Below are positions 45,358 through 54,083 of a DNA stretch of 64,000 nt, in pieces. How positions within the stretch are numbered: the first letter of the stretch is position 1; each line of letters begins with the position of its first letter. The stretch is from Yeosuana aquiaggeris. GTDB taxonomy: Bacteria > Bacteroidota > Bacteroidia > Flavobacteriales > Flavobacteriaceae. Position numbers and translations under genes: made by a program. Below the pieces are notes generated by a model. That model did not search any database, was not told where the DNA came from, and saw nothing but the letters and a program-made list of their open reading frames with translations. The stretch is from positions 620,001 through 684,000 of the forward strand of contig NZ_JBAWKC010000001.1 in assembly GCF_044003965.1 (NCBI RefSeq), in the 5' to 3' direction.

Positions 45358-45393
45358 AAAAAAGCCTAACTTTTTAAAAAGTTAGGCTTTTTT
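45358..45393. terminator. Bidirectional terminator (perfect palindrome)
   Basis: An 18-bp perfect inverted repeat (45358-45375 with 45376-45393), core GCCTAAC/GTTAGGC, flanked by A6 and T6. It separates the convergent aldo/keto reductase and rng genes. Confidence 0.9.
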
Positions 45394-45395
45394 AA

Positions 45396-46943
45396 TTATT
45401 TAATTTGTTTACCATTTTTATCGAAAAAATGATATTCTAAATATGTGTAAGCATCTCTTGGTAAAACTTTAACCCATTTTTTGTGTTCAAAAAACCATTT
45501 TGAACGTGTTGATGGAAAACCTTTAGTTAAAAAGGCTGCTATAAAAGGGTGTGTGTTTAAAGTCAGCTTTTTATAGTCTTTTTTAAATAGTTGTTCTAGG
45601 TCGTGCGTTATTTTTGGCACAATTCCTATTGGAGCGTCTACCTCAGAACCATTAATGATATCATCAGGGTTTTCTTCCTGAGTTTTAATGTTCATTTCTG
45701 GGCGAACACGTTGTCTTGTAATTTGTATCAAACCAAATTTACTTGGCGGCAATATTTTGTGCTTTGCTCTGTCATCCTTCATTTCATCACGAAGGTGATT
45801 AAAAAGCTGTTGCCTGTTGTCAGCACTTGTCATATCTATAAAGTCCACTACAATGATGCCACCCATATCGCGTAAACGCAATTGGCGAGCAATTTCAGTA
45901 GCAGCAATAATATTGACTTCTAAGGCTGTATCCTCTTGGTTGTTTGCTTTGTTTGACCGGTTACCACTATTTACATCTATTACATGTAAAGCTTCTGTAT
46001 GCTCTATAATTAAATAGGCACCTTTAGCCATAGAAACGGTTTTACCAAAGGAGGTTTTAATTTGTCTTTCTATCCCAAATTTTTCAAAAATGGGAACATT
46101 TGCTTGATACAATTTAACTATTGATTCTTTATTTGGTGCAATTTCTTGCACATAATCTTTAATTTGATAATAAAGGGTTTCATCATCAACATGAATACTT
46201 GTAAAGGTGTCATTAAATATGTCTCGTAACATAGACGAGGCTTTATTCATTTCTCCTAATACTTTACTTGGATGATGGGCTTTATTAAGTTTTTTACACA
46301 TTGCCGTCCAACGACTAAGCAAATTCTGTAAATCTTTATCTAGTTCGGCTACTTTTTTGCCTTCTGCCACCGTACGAACAATAATTCCAAAACCTTGTGG
46401 TGTAATACTTTTCACCAATCGTTTTAATCTGTCTTTTTCTTCTTTACTTTCTATTTTTTGAGAAATAGAAATACGGTCAGAAAAAGGAACTAAAACAATA
46501 TATCTACCAGCTATAGACAACTCAGAACTTATTCTTGGGCCTTTAGTTGATATGGGTTCTTTTACTATTTGTACTAATAGCGATTGATTTGATTTTAAGA
46601 CATCGGCAATGCTTCCGTCTTTATCAATATCTTTTTCAAATGGGAAATTTTTTAAAGAAAAATCTTTTAGTTTACCTGTGCTTACACGTTTTGTGAATTT
46701 TAAAAGCGAAGGCAGCTTTGGACCTAAATCATGATAATGCAAAAAAGCATCTTTCTCATAACCCACATTAACAAATGCAGCATTTAGTCCAGGAACAGCT
46801 TTTCTTATTTTGGCTATAAACACATCACCAACAGAAAAGTCATTACTTTCTTCATCTTTCTGTAATTCAATAAGTTTTCCATCTTTTAATAAGGCAAAAT
46901 CAACATCTTCTGAACTAGATCGAATGATCAATTCTTTATCCAT
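45396..46943 (-). CDS. rng: Ribonuclease G/E family
   Basis: The 515-residue endoribonuclease is involved in rRNA maturation and mRNA decay. An N-terminal S1-like RNA-binding region (about 36-125) includes VFIAKIRKAVPGLNAAFVNV and DAFLHYHDL. The catalytic metal-binding aspartates are in HVIDVNSGNR and IIVVDFIDMT. It ends after the small domain, lacking the long RNase E scaffold tail, so RNase G is the better name. A leader of about 100-140 nt lies upstream, before a divergent promoter is seen. Confidence 0.95.
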   Translation of the reverse strand: MDKELIIRSSSEDVDFALLKDGKLIELQKDEESNDFSVGDVFIAKIRKAVPGLNAAFVNVGYEKDAFLHYHDLGPKLPSLLKFTKRVSTGKLKDFSLKNFPFEKDIDKDGSIADVLKSNQSLLVQIVKEPISTKGPRISSELSIAGRYIVLVPFSDRISISQKIESKEEKDRLKRLVKSITPQGFGIIVRTVAEGKKVAELDKDLQNLLSRWTAMCKKLNKAHHPSKVLGEMNKASSMLRDIFNDTFTSIHVDDETLYYQIKDYVQEIAPNKESIVKLYQANVPIFEKFGIERQIKTSFGKTVSMAKGAYLIIEHTEALHVIDVNSGNRSNKANNQEDTALEVNIIAATEIARQLRLRDMGGIIVVDFIDMTSADNRQQLFNHLRDEMKDDRAKHKILPPSKFGLIQITRQRVRPEMNIKTQEENPDDIINGSEVDAPIGIVPKITHDLEQLFKKDYKKLTLNTHPFIAAFLTKGFPSTRSKWFFEHKKWVKVLPRDAYTYLEYHFFDKNGKQIK

Positions 46944-47086
46944 TAAGTTAATTTTTATCCGTACAATTAAGTACAGATGGATTATACATTATTTTCACAG
47001 GATTTTTAACATCCGTGGAGTTCAAAAAACACAAAAAGTGTTTAAAATTTTGATGAACTCATTTCAAAGAACGTTTTTTACCGACC

Positions 47087-47115
47087 AAAAAAAAGTAGCT
47101 CTAGAACTACTTTTT
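47087..47115 (-). terminator. Terminator after the 30-residue basic protein gene
   Basis: On the minus strand AAAAAGTAG pairs with CTAC plus a run of T: GTAG (47095-47098 on +) pairs with CTAC (47107-47110), flanked by eight A on the plus strand, that is T8 in the transcript. Confidence 0.75.
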
Positions 47116-47120
47116 CTGGT

Positions 47121-47213
47121 TTATTTTTTCTTTTTGTGACGATTAGCGCGAGCACGTTTTTTACGTTTGTGCGTTGCAACCTTATGTCTTTTACGTTTTT
47201 TACCGCTTGGCAT
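47121..47213 (-). CDS. 30-residue very basic AURKAIP1/COX24-like protein
   Basis: This small gene is too short for usual ORF cutoffs. From the ATG at 47211-47213 it reads MPSGKKRKRHKVATH, then KRKKRARANRHKKKK and TAA at 47121-47123: 30 residues, of which more than half are Lys, Arg or His. The sequence is as I remember the flavobacterial proteins labelled AURKAIP1/COX24 domain-containing, related to mitochondrial mS38 and mycobacterial bS22, so it is probably a ribosomal small-subunit accessory protein. It is followed by a good terminator and lies 39 nt downstream of the HU gene, likely in one transcript with it. Confidence 0.8.
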   Translation of the reverse strand: MPSGKKRKRHKVATHKRKKRARANRHKKKK

Positions 47214-47252
47214 AAATTATGTTTTTTAAATTAATATTTAATTATAATGTTT

Positions 47253-47543
47253 TTACTTAACGTCTACATTAGTTTTTACGCCTTCAACAAATACTTTTGC
47301 CGGTTTAAAAGAAGGAATGTTGTGTGCAGGAATTTTAATAGTAGTATTTTTTGAAATATTTCTACCAGTTTTTTCTGCTCTTGTTTTGATGATGAAGCTA
47401 CCAAATCCTCTCAAGTACACATTGTCTCCACTTTCTAACGAAGTTTTTACTTCGTCCATAAATGATTCAACAGTTGCTTGAACATCACCTTTTTCTATTC
47501 CTAATTTTTCAGAAATTTTTGCTACTAAATCAGCCTTAGTCAT
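47253..47543 (-). CDS. HU/IHF-family DNA-binding protein
   Basis: The 96-residue nucleoid protein bends DNA as a dimer. It has the helical N-terminus MTKADLVAKISEKLGIEKGD, the beta-arm core NVYLRGFGSFIIKTRAEKTG with GRNISKN, and the C-terminal IPSFKPAKVF. It is a normal HU length with no long tail. It is transcribed from a strong promoter at 47588-47619 and is divergent from mutY. Confidence 0.95.
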   Translation of the reverse strand: MTKADLVAKISEKLGIEKGDVQATVESFMDEVKTSLESGDNVYLRGFGSFIIKTRAEKTGRNISKNTTIKIPAHNIPSFKPAKVFVEGVKTNVDVK

Positions 47544-47587
47544 TTTTAATATTTTATTTTAGTTACTATATAAGTTTAAAAGGGATG

Positions 47588-47619
47588 CAAATATAGGAAT
47601 TTAAAATTCAATATTTCAA
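47588..47619 (-). promoter_or_regulatory. Promoter of the HU gene
   Basis: Minus strand: TTG (47619 to 47617), 21-nt spacer, TATATTTG (47595 to 47588); the leader before the ATG is about 40 nt. Confidence 0.6.
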
Positions 47620-47653
47620 ACCTAATTCATTAAAATTTAAGATTATAAACGTT

Positions 47654-47661
47654 TATTTTTG
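47654..47661 (+). promoter_or_regulatory. TAnnTTTG -7 element (TATTTTTG) for mutY
   Basis: Exact consensus, 20 nt before the mutY ATG, in the divergent gap with the HU promoter. Confidence 0.45.
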
Positions 47662-47681
47662 CGCTTCGTATAAATTCAATA

Positions 47682-48722
47682 ATGATATTTTCAAAAATAT
47701 TAAATCGCTGGTATTCAAATAATAAGAGAGAGCTTCCCTGGAGACAAACCAATAACCCATATTTTATTTGGCTTTCTGAAATCATATTACAACAAACACA
47801 AGTTAGCCAAGGGCTACCTTATTACATGTCTTTCATAGAAGAATTTCCTACTGTTTTTGATTTGGCAAAGGCTGAAGAAAGCAAGGTTTTAAAATTATGG
47901 CAGGGCTTAGGATATTATTCCAGAGCCAGAAATTTACATGTTACTGCTAAATATATTGTTAAAGTTTTAAACGGACAGTTTCCTAACAATTATAAAGATT
48001 TACTAAAACTAAAAGGCGTTGGTGACTATACAGCCAGTGCTATTGCATCCATTTGTTTTAATGAAGTGACAGCAGTGGTTGATGGGAATGTGTACAGAGT
48101 GCTTTCTCGGTATTTTGGAATAGACACCCCAATAAACTCATCAAAAGGGGCAAAAGAGTTTAAACAATTAGCGCAAGAAATTATTGATCAAAAAGACCCA
48201 GCAACCTTTAATCAGGGCATTATGGAATTCGGAGCAACACAATGTAAGCCGCAAAACCCTGATTGTGAAAGTTGTCCGTTTCAATCAAGTTGTGTGGCAT
48301 TTGATAGGAAAATGATACATCAATTACCTGTAAAAAATAAACTTAATAAGGCCTCTAAGAAACACTTTAATTTCTTAGTCATTCTATCAAAAGACCAAAA
48401 AACTATTTTGGAGAAACGCCAAGGAAAAGGGATATGGCAAAACCTATATCAATTTCCTTTAATTGAAAGTAAAAAGGAATTAGTCCATAAAGAGATTATA
48501 GTAGCACTGAAGGATCATGAATTTTTGAAAGGTAATATCTTTGAAGTTTCATTATTTAATGAAACAGCTATCCTCCATAAATTAACCCATCAACATTTAT
48601 TTACTAAATTTTGGATTATTTCTGTTGATGAAATTAAACGGGAAGGAATTTCTGTGAATGACATCCATAATTATCCGGTTCCTATTCTAATTAGTAATTT
48701 TATTGATGATTTTAATTTTTAA
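47682..48722 (+). CDS. mutY: A/G-specific adenine glycosylase MutY
   Basis: The 346-residue repair enzyme removes adenine opposite 8-oxoguanine. It contains LPWRQTNNPYFIWLSEIILQ (catalytic Glu region), the helix-hairpin-helix LLKLKGVGDYTASAIAS, VDGNVYRVLSR with the catalytic Asp, and the 4Fe-4S ligands in CKPQNPDCESCPFQSSC. A C-terminal NUDIX-like domain (about 225-346) recognises the 8-oxoG strand. It is first in the common flavobacterial order mutY-ssb-gldE-gldD. Confidence 0.96.
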   Translation: MIFSKILNRWYSNNKRELPWRQTNNPYFIWLSEIILQQTQVSQGLPYYMSFIEEFPTVFDLAKAEESKVLKLWQGLGYYSRARNLHVTAKYIVKVLNGQFPNNYKDLLKLKGVGDYTASAIASICFNEVTAVVDGNVYRVLSRYFGIDTPINSSKGAKEFKQLAQEIIDQKDPATFNQGIMEFGATQCKPQNPDCESCPFQSSCVAFDRKMIHQLPVKNKLNKASKKHFNFLVILSKDQKTILEKRQGKGIWQNLYQFPLIESKKELVHKEIIVALKDHEFLKGNIFEVSLFNETAILHKLTHQHLFTKFWIISVDEIKREGISVNDIHNYPVPILISNFIDDFNF

Positions 48723-48781
48723 CCGTTTGGCATGTAAATGACATTTTTTTATTAATTTTAAAAAAATGAGTAGTAAATAGT

Positions 48782-48789
48782 TAATTTTG
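48782..48789 (+). promoter_or_regulatory. TAnnTTTG -7 element (TAATTTTG) for ssb
   Basis: Consensus -7 match 22 nt upstream of the ssb ATG, suggesting ssb-gldE-gldD has its own promoter. Confidence 0.4.
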
Positions 48790-48811
48790 CTTTTTAAATA
48801 CAAAAAAAATT

Positions 48812-49258
48812 ATGTCTGGAACACTAAATAAAGTAATGCTCATTGGTCATTTAGGTGATGAAGTAAAAATGCATTATTTTGAGGGCGGTGGTTGTGTTGG
48901 AAGGTTTCCTTTAGCTACTAATGAAACGTACGTGAGTAAGCAAACTAATGAGCGGGTAACAAATACAGAATGGCATAATATAGTGGTTAGAAACAAGGCT
49001 GCTGAAATTTGTGAAAAATATTTGAGCAAAGGCGATAGAATTTATGTTGAAGGTAGATTAAAAACAAGAAAGTGGCAGGATGATAGTGGGAATGAACGTT
49101 ATTCCACTGAAATTCAATGTACTGATTTCACCTTTTTAACTACTAAAAAGGAAAGTGAAGGGCAAGCCTCGAATAAGATGGATCCCAAAAAATCAATTGA
49201 TAATCAACAAATGGCTAATGAGCCTATTGGAGAAGAGGATGATGACCTTCCATTCTAA
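48812..49258 (+). CDS. ssb: Single-stranded DNA-binding protein
   Basis: The 148-residue protein has an OB-fold (1-110; NKVMLIGHLGDEVKMHYFEG, TEWHNIVVRNKAAEICEKYL, VEGRLKTRKWQDDSGNERY) and a flexible acidic tail ending EEDDDLPF, the partner-binding tip of SSB proteins. It is 23 nt before gldE. A second, housekeeping SSB may exist elsewhere; this one cannot be distinguished. Confidence 0.95.
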   Translation: MSGTLNKVMLIGHLGDEVKMHYFEGGGCVGRFPLATNETYVSKQTNERVTNTEWHNIVVRNKAAEICEKYLSKGDRIYVEGRLKTRKWQDDSGNERYSTEIQCTDFTFLTTKKESEGQASNKMDPKKSIDNQQMANEPIGEEDDDLPF

Positions 49259-49281
49259 TTGTTTAACTAATATTGTAATAT

Positions 49282-50589
49282 TTGGATCCTGGTCCCCCGA
49301 GTTTTAAGGCATTATTTATAGCAATTGACCCATCAATTGTAACAGGCTTTGTGCTTTTGTTTTTATTATTATTTTTTTCAGCTCTTATCTCTGGTGCTGA
49401 AGTAGCCTTATTTTCTCTTACAAGAACCGATATAGAGGAAGGATTAGAGCAAAAATCTAAGCGAATCCAAATTATTTCAAGACTTTTAGAGCGTCCAAAA
49501 AAATTATTAGCAACAATCCTGGTTGCAAACAATTTTATAAACATTGGTATTGTTATTTTGTTTGCCTATTTGGGTGAAACTGTTTTTGAAAGCATGACTT
49601 CTCCTGTATTGAGGTTTATTGTTGAGGTTGTTATTGTCACTTTTTTAATTTTATTGTTTGGAGAAATTCTGCCAAAAATATATGCCAATAGGAATAGAGT
49701 TAAGTTTGCAACATTTATGGCGCATCCATTAAATGTTTTAGATGTATTATTATCGCCTTTGAGCTTGCCAATGCGCAGTATAACCATAGCCATCCATAAT
49801 AAATTGGGAAAACAAAAGTCTAATTTAAGTGTAGACCAATTATCACAGGCATTATCACTAACAAGCGAAGAGCATACTTCTAAAGAAGAGCAAAAAATAT
49901 TGGAAGGTATTGTGTCTTTTGGAAATACAGATACTAAACAGGTCATGCGCCCACGAATAGATATTTTTGCACTAAGTGTAGATCAAAAATATACGGAAAT
50001 AATGGAAGAAATTGTTGAAAACGGCTATTCCCGTATTCCCGTATATAGAGAGAATATTGATAAAATTGAAGGCATTCTCTATGTAAAGGATTTATTACCA
50101 TATATAGACAGGAAGCAATTTGATTGGACAACCTTATTACGAGAACCTTTTTTCGTTCCTGAAAACAAAAAACTGGATGATTTAATGGCTGAATTTCAAG
50201 AGAAAAAGGTCCATCTGGCCGTCGTGGTTGATGAGTATGGCGGAACTTCTGGGTTGATATCTTTAGAGGATATTATTGAAGAAATTGTGGGTGACATTAG
50301 TGATGAGTTTGATGATGAAGATTTGAAATACTCAAAATTAGATGATCATAATTATGTGTTTGAAGGAAAAACAGCGCTTAAGGATTTTTATAAAATAGTT
50401 AAGGTTGAGGACGAAATGGCTTTTGAAGAGAATAAAGGAGAGGCTGAAACAGTAGCAGGTTTTGTTCTTGAGATTTCTAAGAATTTCCCAAAATTAAACA
50501 GTAAAATACATTTTAAAACCTATGTTTTTACTATTGAAGCCTTAGATAAAAAGCGTATTAAGTTTGTAAAATTCACCAAAACAGAATGA
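49282..50589 (+). CDS. gldE: Gliding motility-associated protein GldE (TTG start)
   Basis: The 435-residue membrane protein has a CNNM/DUF21 transmembrane domain (about 17-200: FVLLFLLLFFSALISGAEVA and three more helices), two CBS domains (about 210-335, with VVVDEYGGTSGLISLEDIIE) and a C-terminal CorC/HlyC domain (about 350-430). This is the HlyC/CorC family form found at gldE. It overlaps gldD by 4 nt, the standard gldE-gldD pair. The start is TTG at 49282: a stop lies two codons upstream in the same frame and there is no in-frame ATG before residue 100. GldE supports GldD in gliding. Confidence 0.93.
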   Translation: MDPGPPSFKALFIAIDPSIVTGFVLLFLLLFFSALISGAEVALFSLTRTDIEEGLEQKSKRIQIISRLLERPKKLLATILVANNFINIGIVILFAYLGETVFESMTSPVLRFIVEVVIVTFLILLFGEILPKIYANRNRVKFATFMAHPLNVLDVLLSPLSLPMRSITIAIHNKLGKQKSNLSVDQLSQALSLTSEEHTSKEEQKILEGIVSFGNTDTKQVMRPRIDIFALSVDQKYTEIMEEIVENGYSRIPVYRENIDKIEGILYVKDLLPYIDRKQFDWTTLLREPFFVPENKKLDDLMAEFQEKKVHLAVVVDEYGGTSGLISLEDIIEEIVGDISDEFDDEDLKYSKLDDHNYVFEGKTALKDFYKIVKVEDEMAFEENKGEAETVAGFVLEISKNFPKLNSKIHFKTYVFTIEALDKKRIKFVKFTKTE

Positions 50590-51170
50590 GACAGTTTTAT
50601 TATTTAGGGATAATTGTATTTTTTTGCTTTGCCTGCAATGATGAGGTAGTGCCTAAGCCAAAGGGTTATTTGCGCTTAGAATATCCTGTAGCGAATTACA
50701 TTAACACAAATGTTGATGGCGTCCCTTTTTCTTTTGAATCTAACACATTGGCCAATAAAATATCATCAAAAAAAATAACAAGCACAACAGAAAGTTATGC
50801 TTTAAATATTGAATATCCAACATTAAAAGGAACCATTTATTTAACGTATAAATCAATCAATAACGACCAAAAAAACTTAATTGATTTTCTAAAAGATGCT
50901 CAAAATTTCACCCAAAAACATACCGCAAAAGCAGATGAAATAAAAGAGAAGGAGTATATAAATAAGCTTAATAAAGTGTATGGGATGTTCTATGAAGTAG
51001 GAGGAAATGCGGCTTCACAATCACAATTCTATGTTACTGATAGCACGGAACATTTTTTAACAGGCTCCTTATATTTTTATGCCAAACCTAATTATGATTC
51101 TATCCTTCCGGCCGCAAAATATTTAGAGAAAGACATCAAGCATATTATGGAAACTGTAAAGTGGAAATAA
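50586..51170 (+). CDS. gldD: Gliding motility lipoprotein GldD
   Basis: The 194-residue protein has a lipobox (FFCFAC, Cys17) and the GldD pattern VPKPKGYLRLEYPVANY near the N-terminus, followed by YALNIEYPTLKGTIYLTY, GMFYEVGGNAASQSQFYVTD and FLTGSLYFYAKPNYDSILPA. GldD is required for gliding and T9SS-dependent functions in flavobacteria. It starts at an ATGA overlap with the gldE stop, so the two are translationally coupled. Confidence 0.95.
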   Translation: MRQFYYLGIIVFFCFACNDEVVPKPKGYLRLEYPVANYINTNVDGVPFSFESNTLANKISSKKITSTTESYALNIEYPTLKGTIYLTYKSINNDQKNLIDFLKDAQNFTQKHTAKADEIKEKEYINKLNKVYGMFYEVGGNAASQSQFYVTDSTEHFLTGSLYFYAKPNYDSILPAAKYLEKDIKHIMETVKWK

Positions 51171-51198
51171 AAAAGCTTCTCATTTCGAGAAGCTTTTT
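51168..51198. terminator. Bidirectional terminator between gldD and the HMA lipoprotein gene
   Basis: AAAGCTTCTC (51172-51181) pairs with GAGAAGCTTT (51187-51196) across an ATTTC loop, flanked by A and T runs. Confidence 0.85.
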
Positions 51199-51215
51199 TA
51201 CAAGTGATAATAATT

Positions 51216-51779
51216 TTATGCTTTAGATTTATTAGCGCAACAAGGTTTTTGACAGTCTTTTGCACAAGCCATTTTCTGAGCCTCGGTTTTATTAGCGCAT
51301 TTAGCTTGGCAGGCTTCAGTTTTTGCCTTACAATCAGGACAATCTTTTTTAGTGCAGTCTGGTTTACATTTTGCAACACATTCTTTAGTAACAGTTGAGA
51401 AATCATCAACTGTTTTCATATCGCTTACCTTGTAAACATCAGCTACTTTTGTCACTGTTTCTTCAAGAGATACAGGAGACACTTTAGTGTCATTATACTC
51501 AACCATTGCCAATTTGCGGTCAAAATCAACAGTTGCTGATTTTACGCCATCCATTCCGGCAATTTTCTTTTCAATCGTTTTTGCACAGCCAATAGCACAT
51601 GTCATTCCTTCAATAGTAAATTCCGCTTTGGCATAAGTAGCATTAGGGTCAACTTCTTTTGTAGTTTGTGAAGCATTTTCAATTTCAACGGTTTTAACTT
51701 CTGGCCTAGCTTCGTTTTTACAACTAAACGAAATGAAGGCTAAAACTAAAATTGTTAGGGCGTTTTTAATGATATTCAT
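51216..51779 (-). CDS. Heavy-metal-associated (HMA) lipoprotein with cysteine-rich tail
   Basis: The 187-residue protein has a lipobox (SFSC, Cys20). An HMA domain at about 50-118 contains GMTCAIGCAKTIEKKI, in which the metal-binding cysteines (61 and 65) are spaced CxxxC instead of CxxC. The C-terminal 55 residues carry eleven cysteines (134, 138, 142, 147, 150, 157, 161, 172, 176, 180, 181) among Lys and Ala, a metallothionein-like pattern. It probably binds Cu+ or other soft metals in the periplasm or at the membrane. It stands alone, convergent with gldD. No P-type ATPase or regulator is adjacent. Confidence 0.85.
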   Translation of the reverse strand: MNIIKNALTILVLAFISFSCKNEARPEVKTVEIENASQTTKEVDPNATYAKAEFTIEGMTCAIGCAKTIEKKIAGMDGVKSATVDFDRKLAMVEYNDTKVSPVSLEETVTKVADVYKVSDMKTVDDFSTVTKECVAKCKPDCTKKDCPDCKAKTEACQAKCANKTEAQKMACAKDCQKPCCANKSKA

Positions 51780-51944
51780 TATTTATAAGTATTAAAAAAA
51801 TTTTTTACAAAATTACAAAATATTGTGATTTAATCTTTTTTTAAATAAGGTTTTATGATTTTATAATGAAGATATTGACGGGATTCTGAGTTTAATTAAA
51901 GTAATAATTAATTTCATTTGAGATGAAACCTTAAATTGAGTGAT

Positions 51945-51979
51945 AAAAAAACTCGAAGTAATAAAACCCCGAGTTTTTT
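51945..51979 (-). terminator. Possible terminator after the M16 pair
   Basis: AAAAAACTCG (51945-51954) pairs with CGAGTTTTTT (51970-51979) with a 15-nt loop; on the minus strand it is followed by T. Confidence 0.6.
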
Positions 51980-51997
51980 AATTAATTTCTCGAATAG

Positions 51998-54082
51998 TTA
52001 TTCAAAATCGGCATCTGTAACGCCTTTATTTACTTCAATACTATTTATAACAAATGGAATAACTTGTGGTCCAGCAGTTACTTTCATAGAATAAGGGAAT
52101 TGTATGCCTTCAACAGCAGTATAACTTCCATAATCAACAACAGATGTGACTTCTTGTCCCGCTGTTTTATTAGTGCTTTCAGAACGAGTTAATAATCCTG
52201 TTTTCACATTATAAAACCTGTAAGAGGCTGTTTCACCGTTATTAACTTTTATTTTATACACATCTTCGCCATCAATAGTAGTCAAACTTTCTAAGTTTAA
52301 ATTTGAAGCATCATAATATAATTCAGGAAAAAGGGATTTTTCATCTTTCTTTTGAGCTATTTCTTCAGCAGACATTTCTCTTTTTTGACCTTGTTGTTCA
52401 GCATAACCGGTTTCGCCATTCCATTTTTGTGTCATTATAACACCCATACCTTCAGCACTTAATTCCATAGACTCCTTATTTGGTGCCATTCCTTTTAATT
52501 CTGCATTAAGGGGAAAGGGAGCTAAACCACTAATGGTTGCTTTGGTTAAAGTTGATTTTACAGACATTGCTTTTTCTTTTCCGCCAATGGCATTAAAATA
52601 ATTATCAATAATGGTTTGCACTGTAACACCGGCCGGAATTGGTTTTGAAAACTCTGGTTTTTCGGTTGCGTTAGCATATTTATCGTAATATTTAATTGGT
52701 ATTCCTGTTTTTTCAAGATTATCTAAAACATCACTTCCTTTGCCTACAACTACTATTCTTGCATTTTCTAATTGAAAATACTTATTAGCGACACGTTGTA
52801 CGTCTTCTTCGGATACCTTATTGATATTCTCTAGATAATTTGTATAAAAATCTTCAGGTAAATTATTAAGCTTAATATTTAGCGCGTAGTTGGCTATGGT
52901 CTGTGGACGCTCTAAAGCCATTACAAAATTACCTATATATTTAGCTTTAGCATCTTTTAAAGTTTGAGGATCTACAGGTTCAGTTCTAATACGTTTTATC
53001 TCTTTTAAGAATTCAACAACGGCACTATCTGTTACTGCATTTCGTACTTTGGCGCTGGCATTAAAACGAGATACACCGTATCTGTCAGCTCCTAAACTAG
53101 AATACGCACCATAAGTATAGCCTTTATCTTCACGTAAGTTTTTAAATAAGTAGCCTTCACCGCCACCACCAAGGATGTTATTTGCCATTAATGCTGCAAA
53201 ATAATCACTTTCGTTTTGTTTTAAATTTACATTATTAGTTACCGAAATATTAGATTGCACGGCATTTGGCATATCAACAAAGTTAATCTCTGTGGTTACT
53301 ACATTGGCAGGCAATTGTGGAGAAGGTAAATCTTGTAAATCTGCTTTTTGCCATTTACCGAAATATTTGTTAATCTGCTTCTTGACTGTTTTAGTATCAA
53401 TATCGCCAACAACAACGATATACGCATTGTTTGGCGCAAAACGCATCTTATAAAAATCTAAAACATCTTGAAACGTAACGTTATTTACAGTTTCTTTAGT
53501 AACAAACTCCCCATAAGCATGGTTTTTACCGTAAGCTAAAGCACTAACGACTCGGCCTGCAGCTGCATCAACACTTTTTTCGTCTGCCTTTAAGCCTTCT
53601 AACAATTTATCTTTTTCTTTATCAAACTCCTCTTTTGTCAGTAAAGGATTGATTGTAGCATCAGCCATTAATTCTATTATACGATCAGAATATTTAGACA
53701 ATGAACTTGCAAATCCTCCACTTGAACTAAAATTTATGTTGGCACCAAGAAAATCAACTTCTTCATTAAAGTCATCTTTAGAAATATTTTTTGTTCCATT
53801 TCCTAACATTGCAGACAATAAATCTAATACACCAGCTTTTTCACCTTCAACAACTGGTTTGTTTTCTATGCTTAATTGATATGAGACTCTAGGAAGTTTG
53901 TTGTTTTCTACAACCATTACAGTAATGCCATTTTTTAACTGGAATTCATCTGGTTTTTCCAGTGAAATTTTAGGTTCTGGCCCTGGTACAGGCATTTGTG
54001 ACCTGTCTATTTGTGCGTTTACACCTAAAGTTATTAATGCAACAGCTATAAAGGCCGATATTTTTAATCTTAATGTTTTCAT
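51998..54082 (-). CDS. M16 (insulinase) family protein, catalytically degenerate, with LolA-like C-terminal domain
   Basis: The protein has 694 residues from the ATG at 54080-54082, which gives a clean signal peptide (MKTLRLKISAFIAVALITL, ending VNAQ); a second ATG four codons upstream overlaps the previous gene. Residues about 40-460 form the M16 fold, but the zinc motif HxxEH is replaced (GVLDLLSAMLGNGT where the partner has HFFEHLL), so it is probably the non-catalytic subunit. Residues about 490-694 form a separate beta domain (AELKGMAPNKESMELSAEG, YYDASNLNLESLTTIDGEDV) similar to LolA-type lipoprotein-sorting proteins. It forms a pair with the active M16 gene 1 nt upstream. Confidence 0.88.
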   Translation of the reverse strand: MKTLRLKISAFIAVALITLGVNAQIDRSQMPVPGPEPKISLEKPDEFQLKNGITVMVVENNKLPRVSYQLSIENKPVVEGEKAGVLDLLSAMLGNGTKNISKDDFNEEVDFLGANINFSSSGGFASSLSKYSDRIIELMADATINPLLTKEEFDKEKDKLLEGLKADEKSVDAAAGRVVSALAYGKNHAYGEFVTKETVNNVTFQDVLDFYKMRFAPNNAYIVVVGDIDTKTVKKQINKYFGKWQKADLQDLPSPQLPANVVTTEINFVDMPNAVQSNISVTNNVNLKQNESDYFAALMANNILGGGGEGYLFKNLREDKGYTYGAYSSLGADRYGVSRFNASAKVRNAVTDSAVVEFLKEIKRIRTEPVDPQTLKDAKAKYIGNFVMALERPQTIANYALNIKLNNLPEDFYTNYLENINKVSEEDVQRVANKYFQLENARIVVVGKGSDVLDNLEKTGIPIKYYDKYANATEKPEFSKPIPAGVTVQTIIDNYFNAIGGKEKAMSVKSTLTKATISGLAPFPLNAELKGMAPNKESMELSAEGMGVIMTQKWNGETGYAEQQGQKREMSAEEIAQKKDEKSLFPELYYDASNLNLESLTTIDGEDVYKIKVNNGETASYRFYNVKTGLLTRSESTNKTAGQEVTSVVDYGSYTAVEGIQFPYSMKVTAGPQVIPFVINSIEVNKGVTDADFE

Positions 54083-54083
54083 C

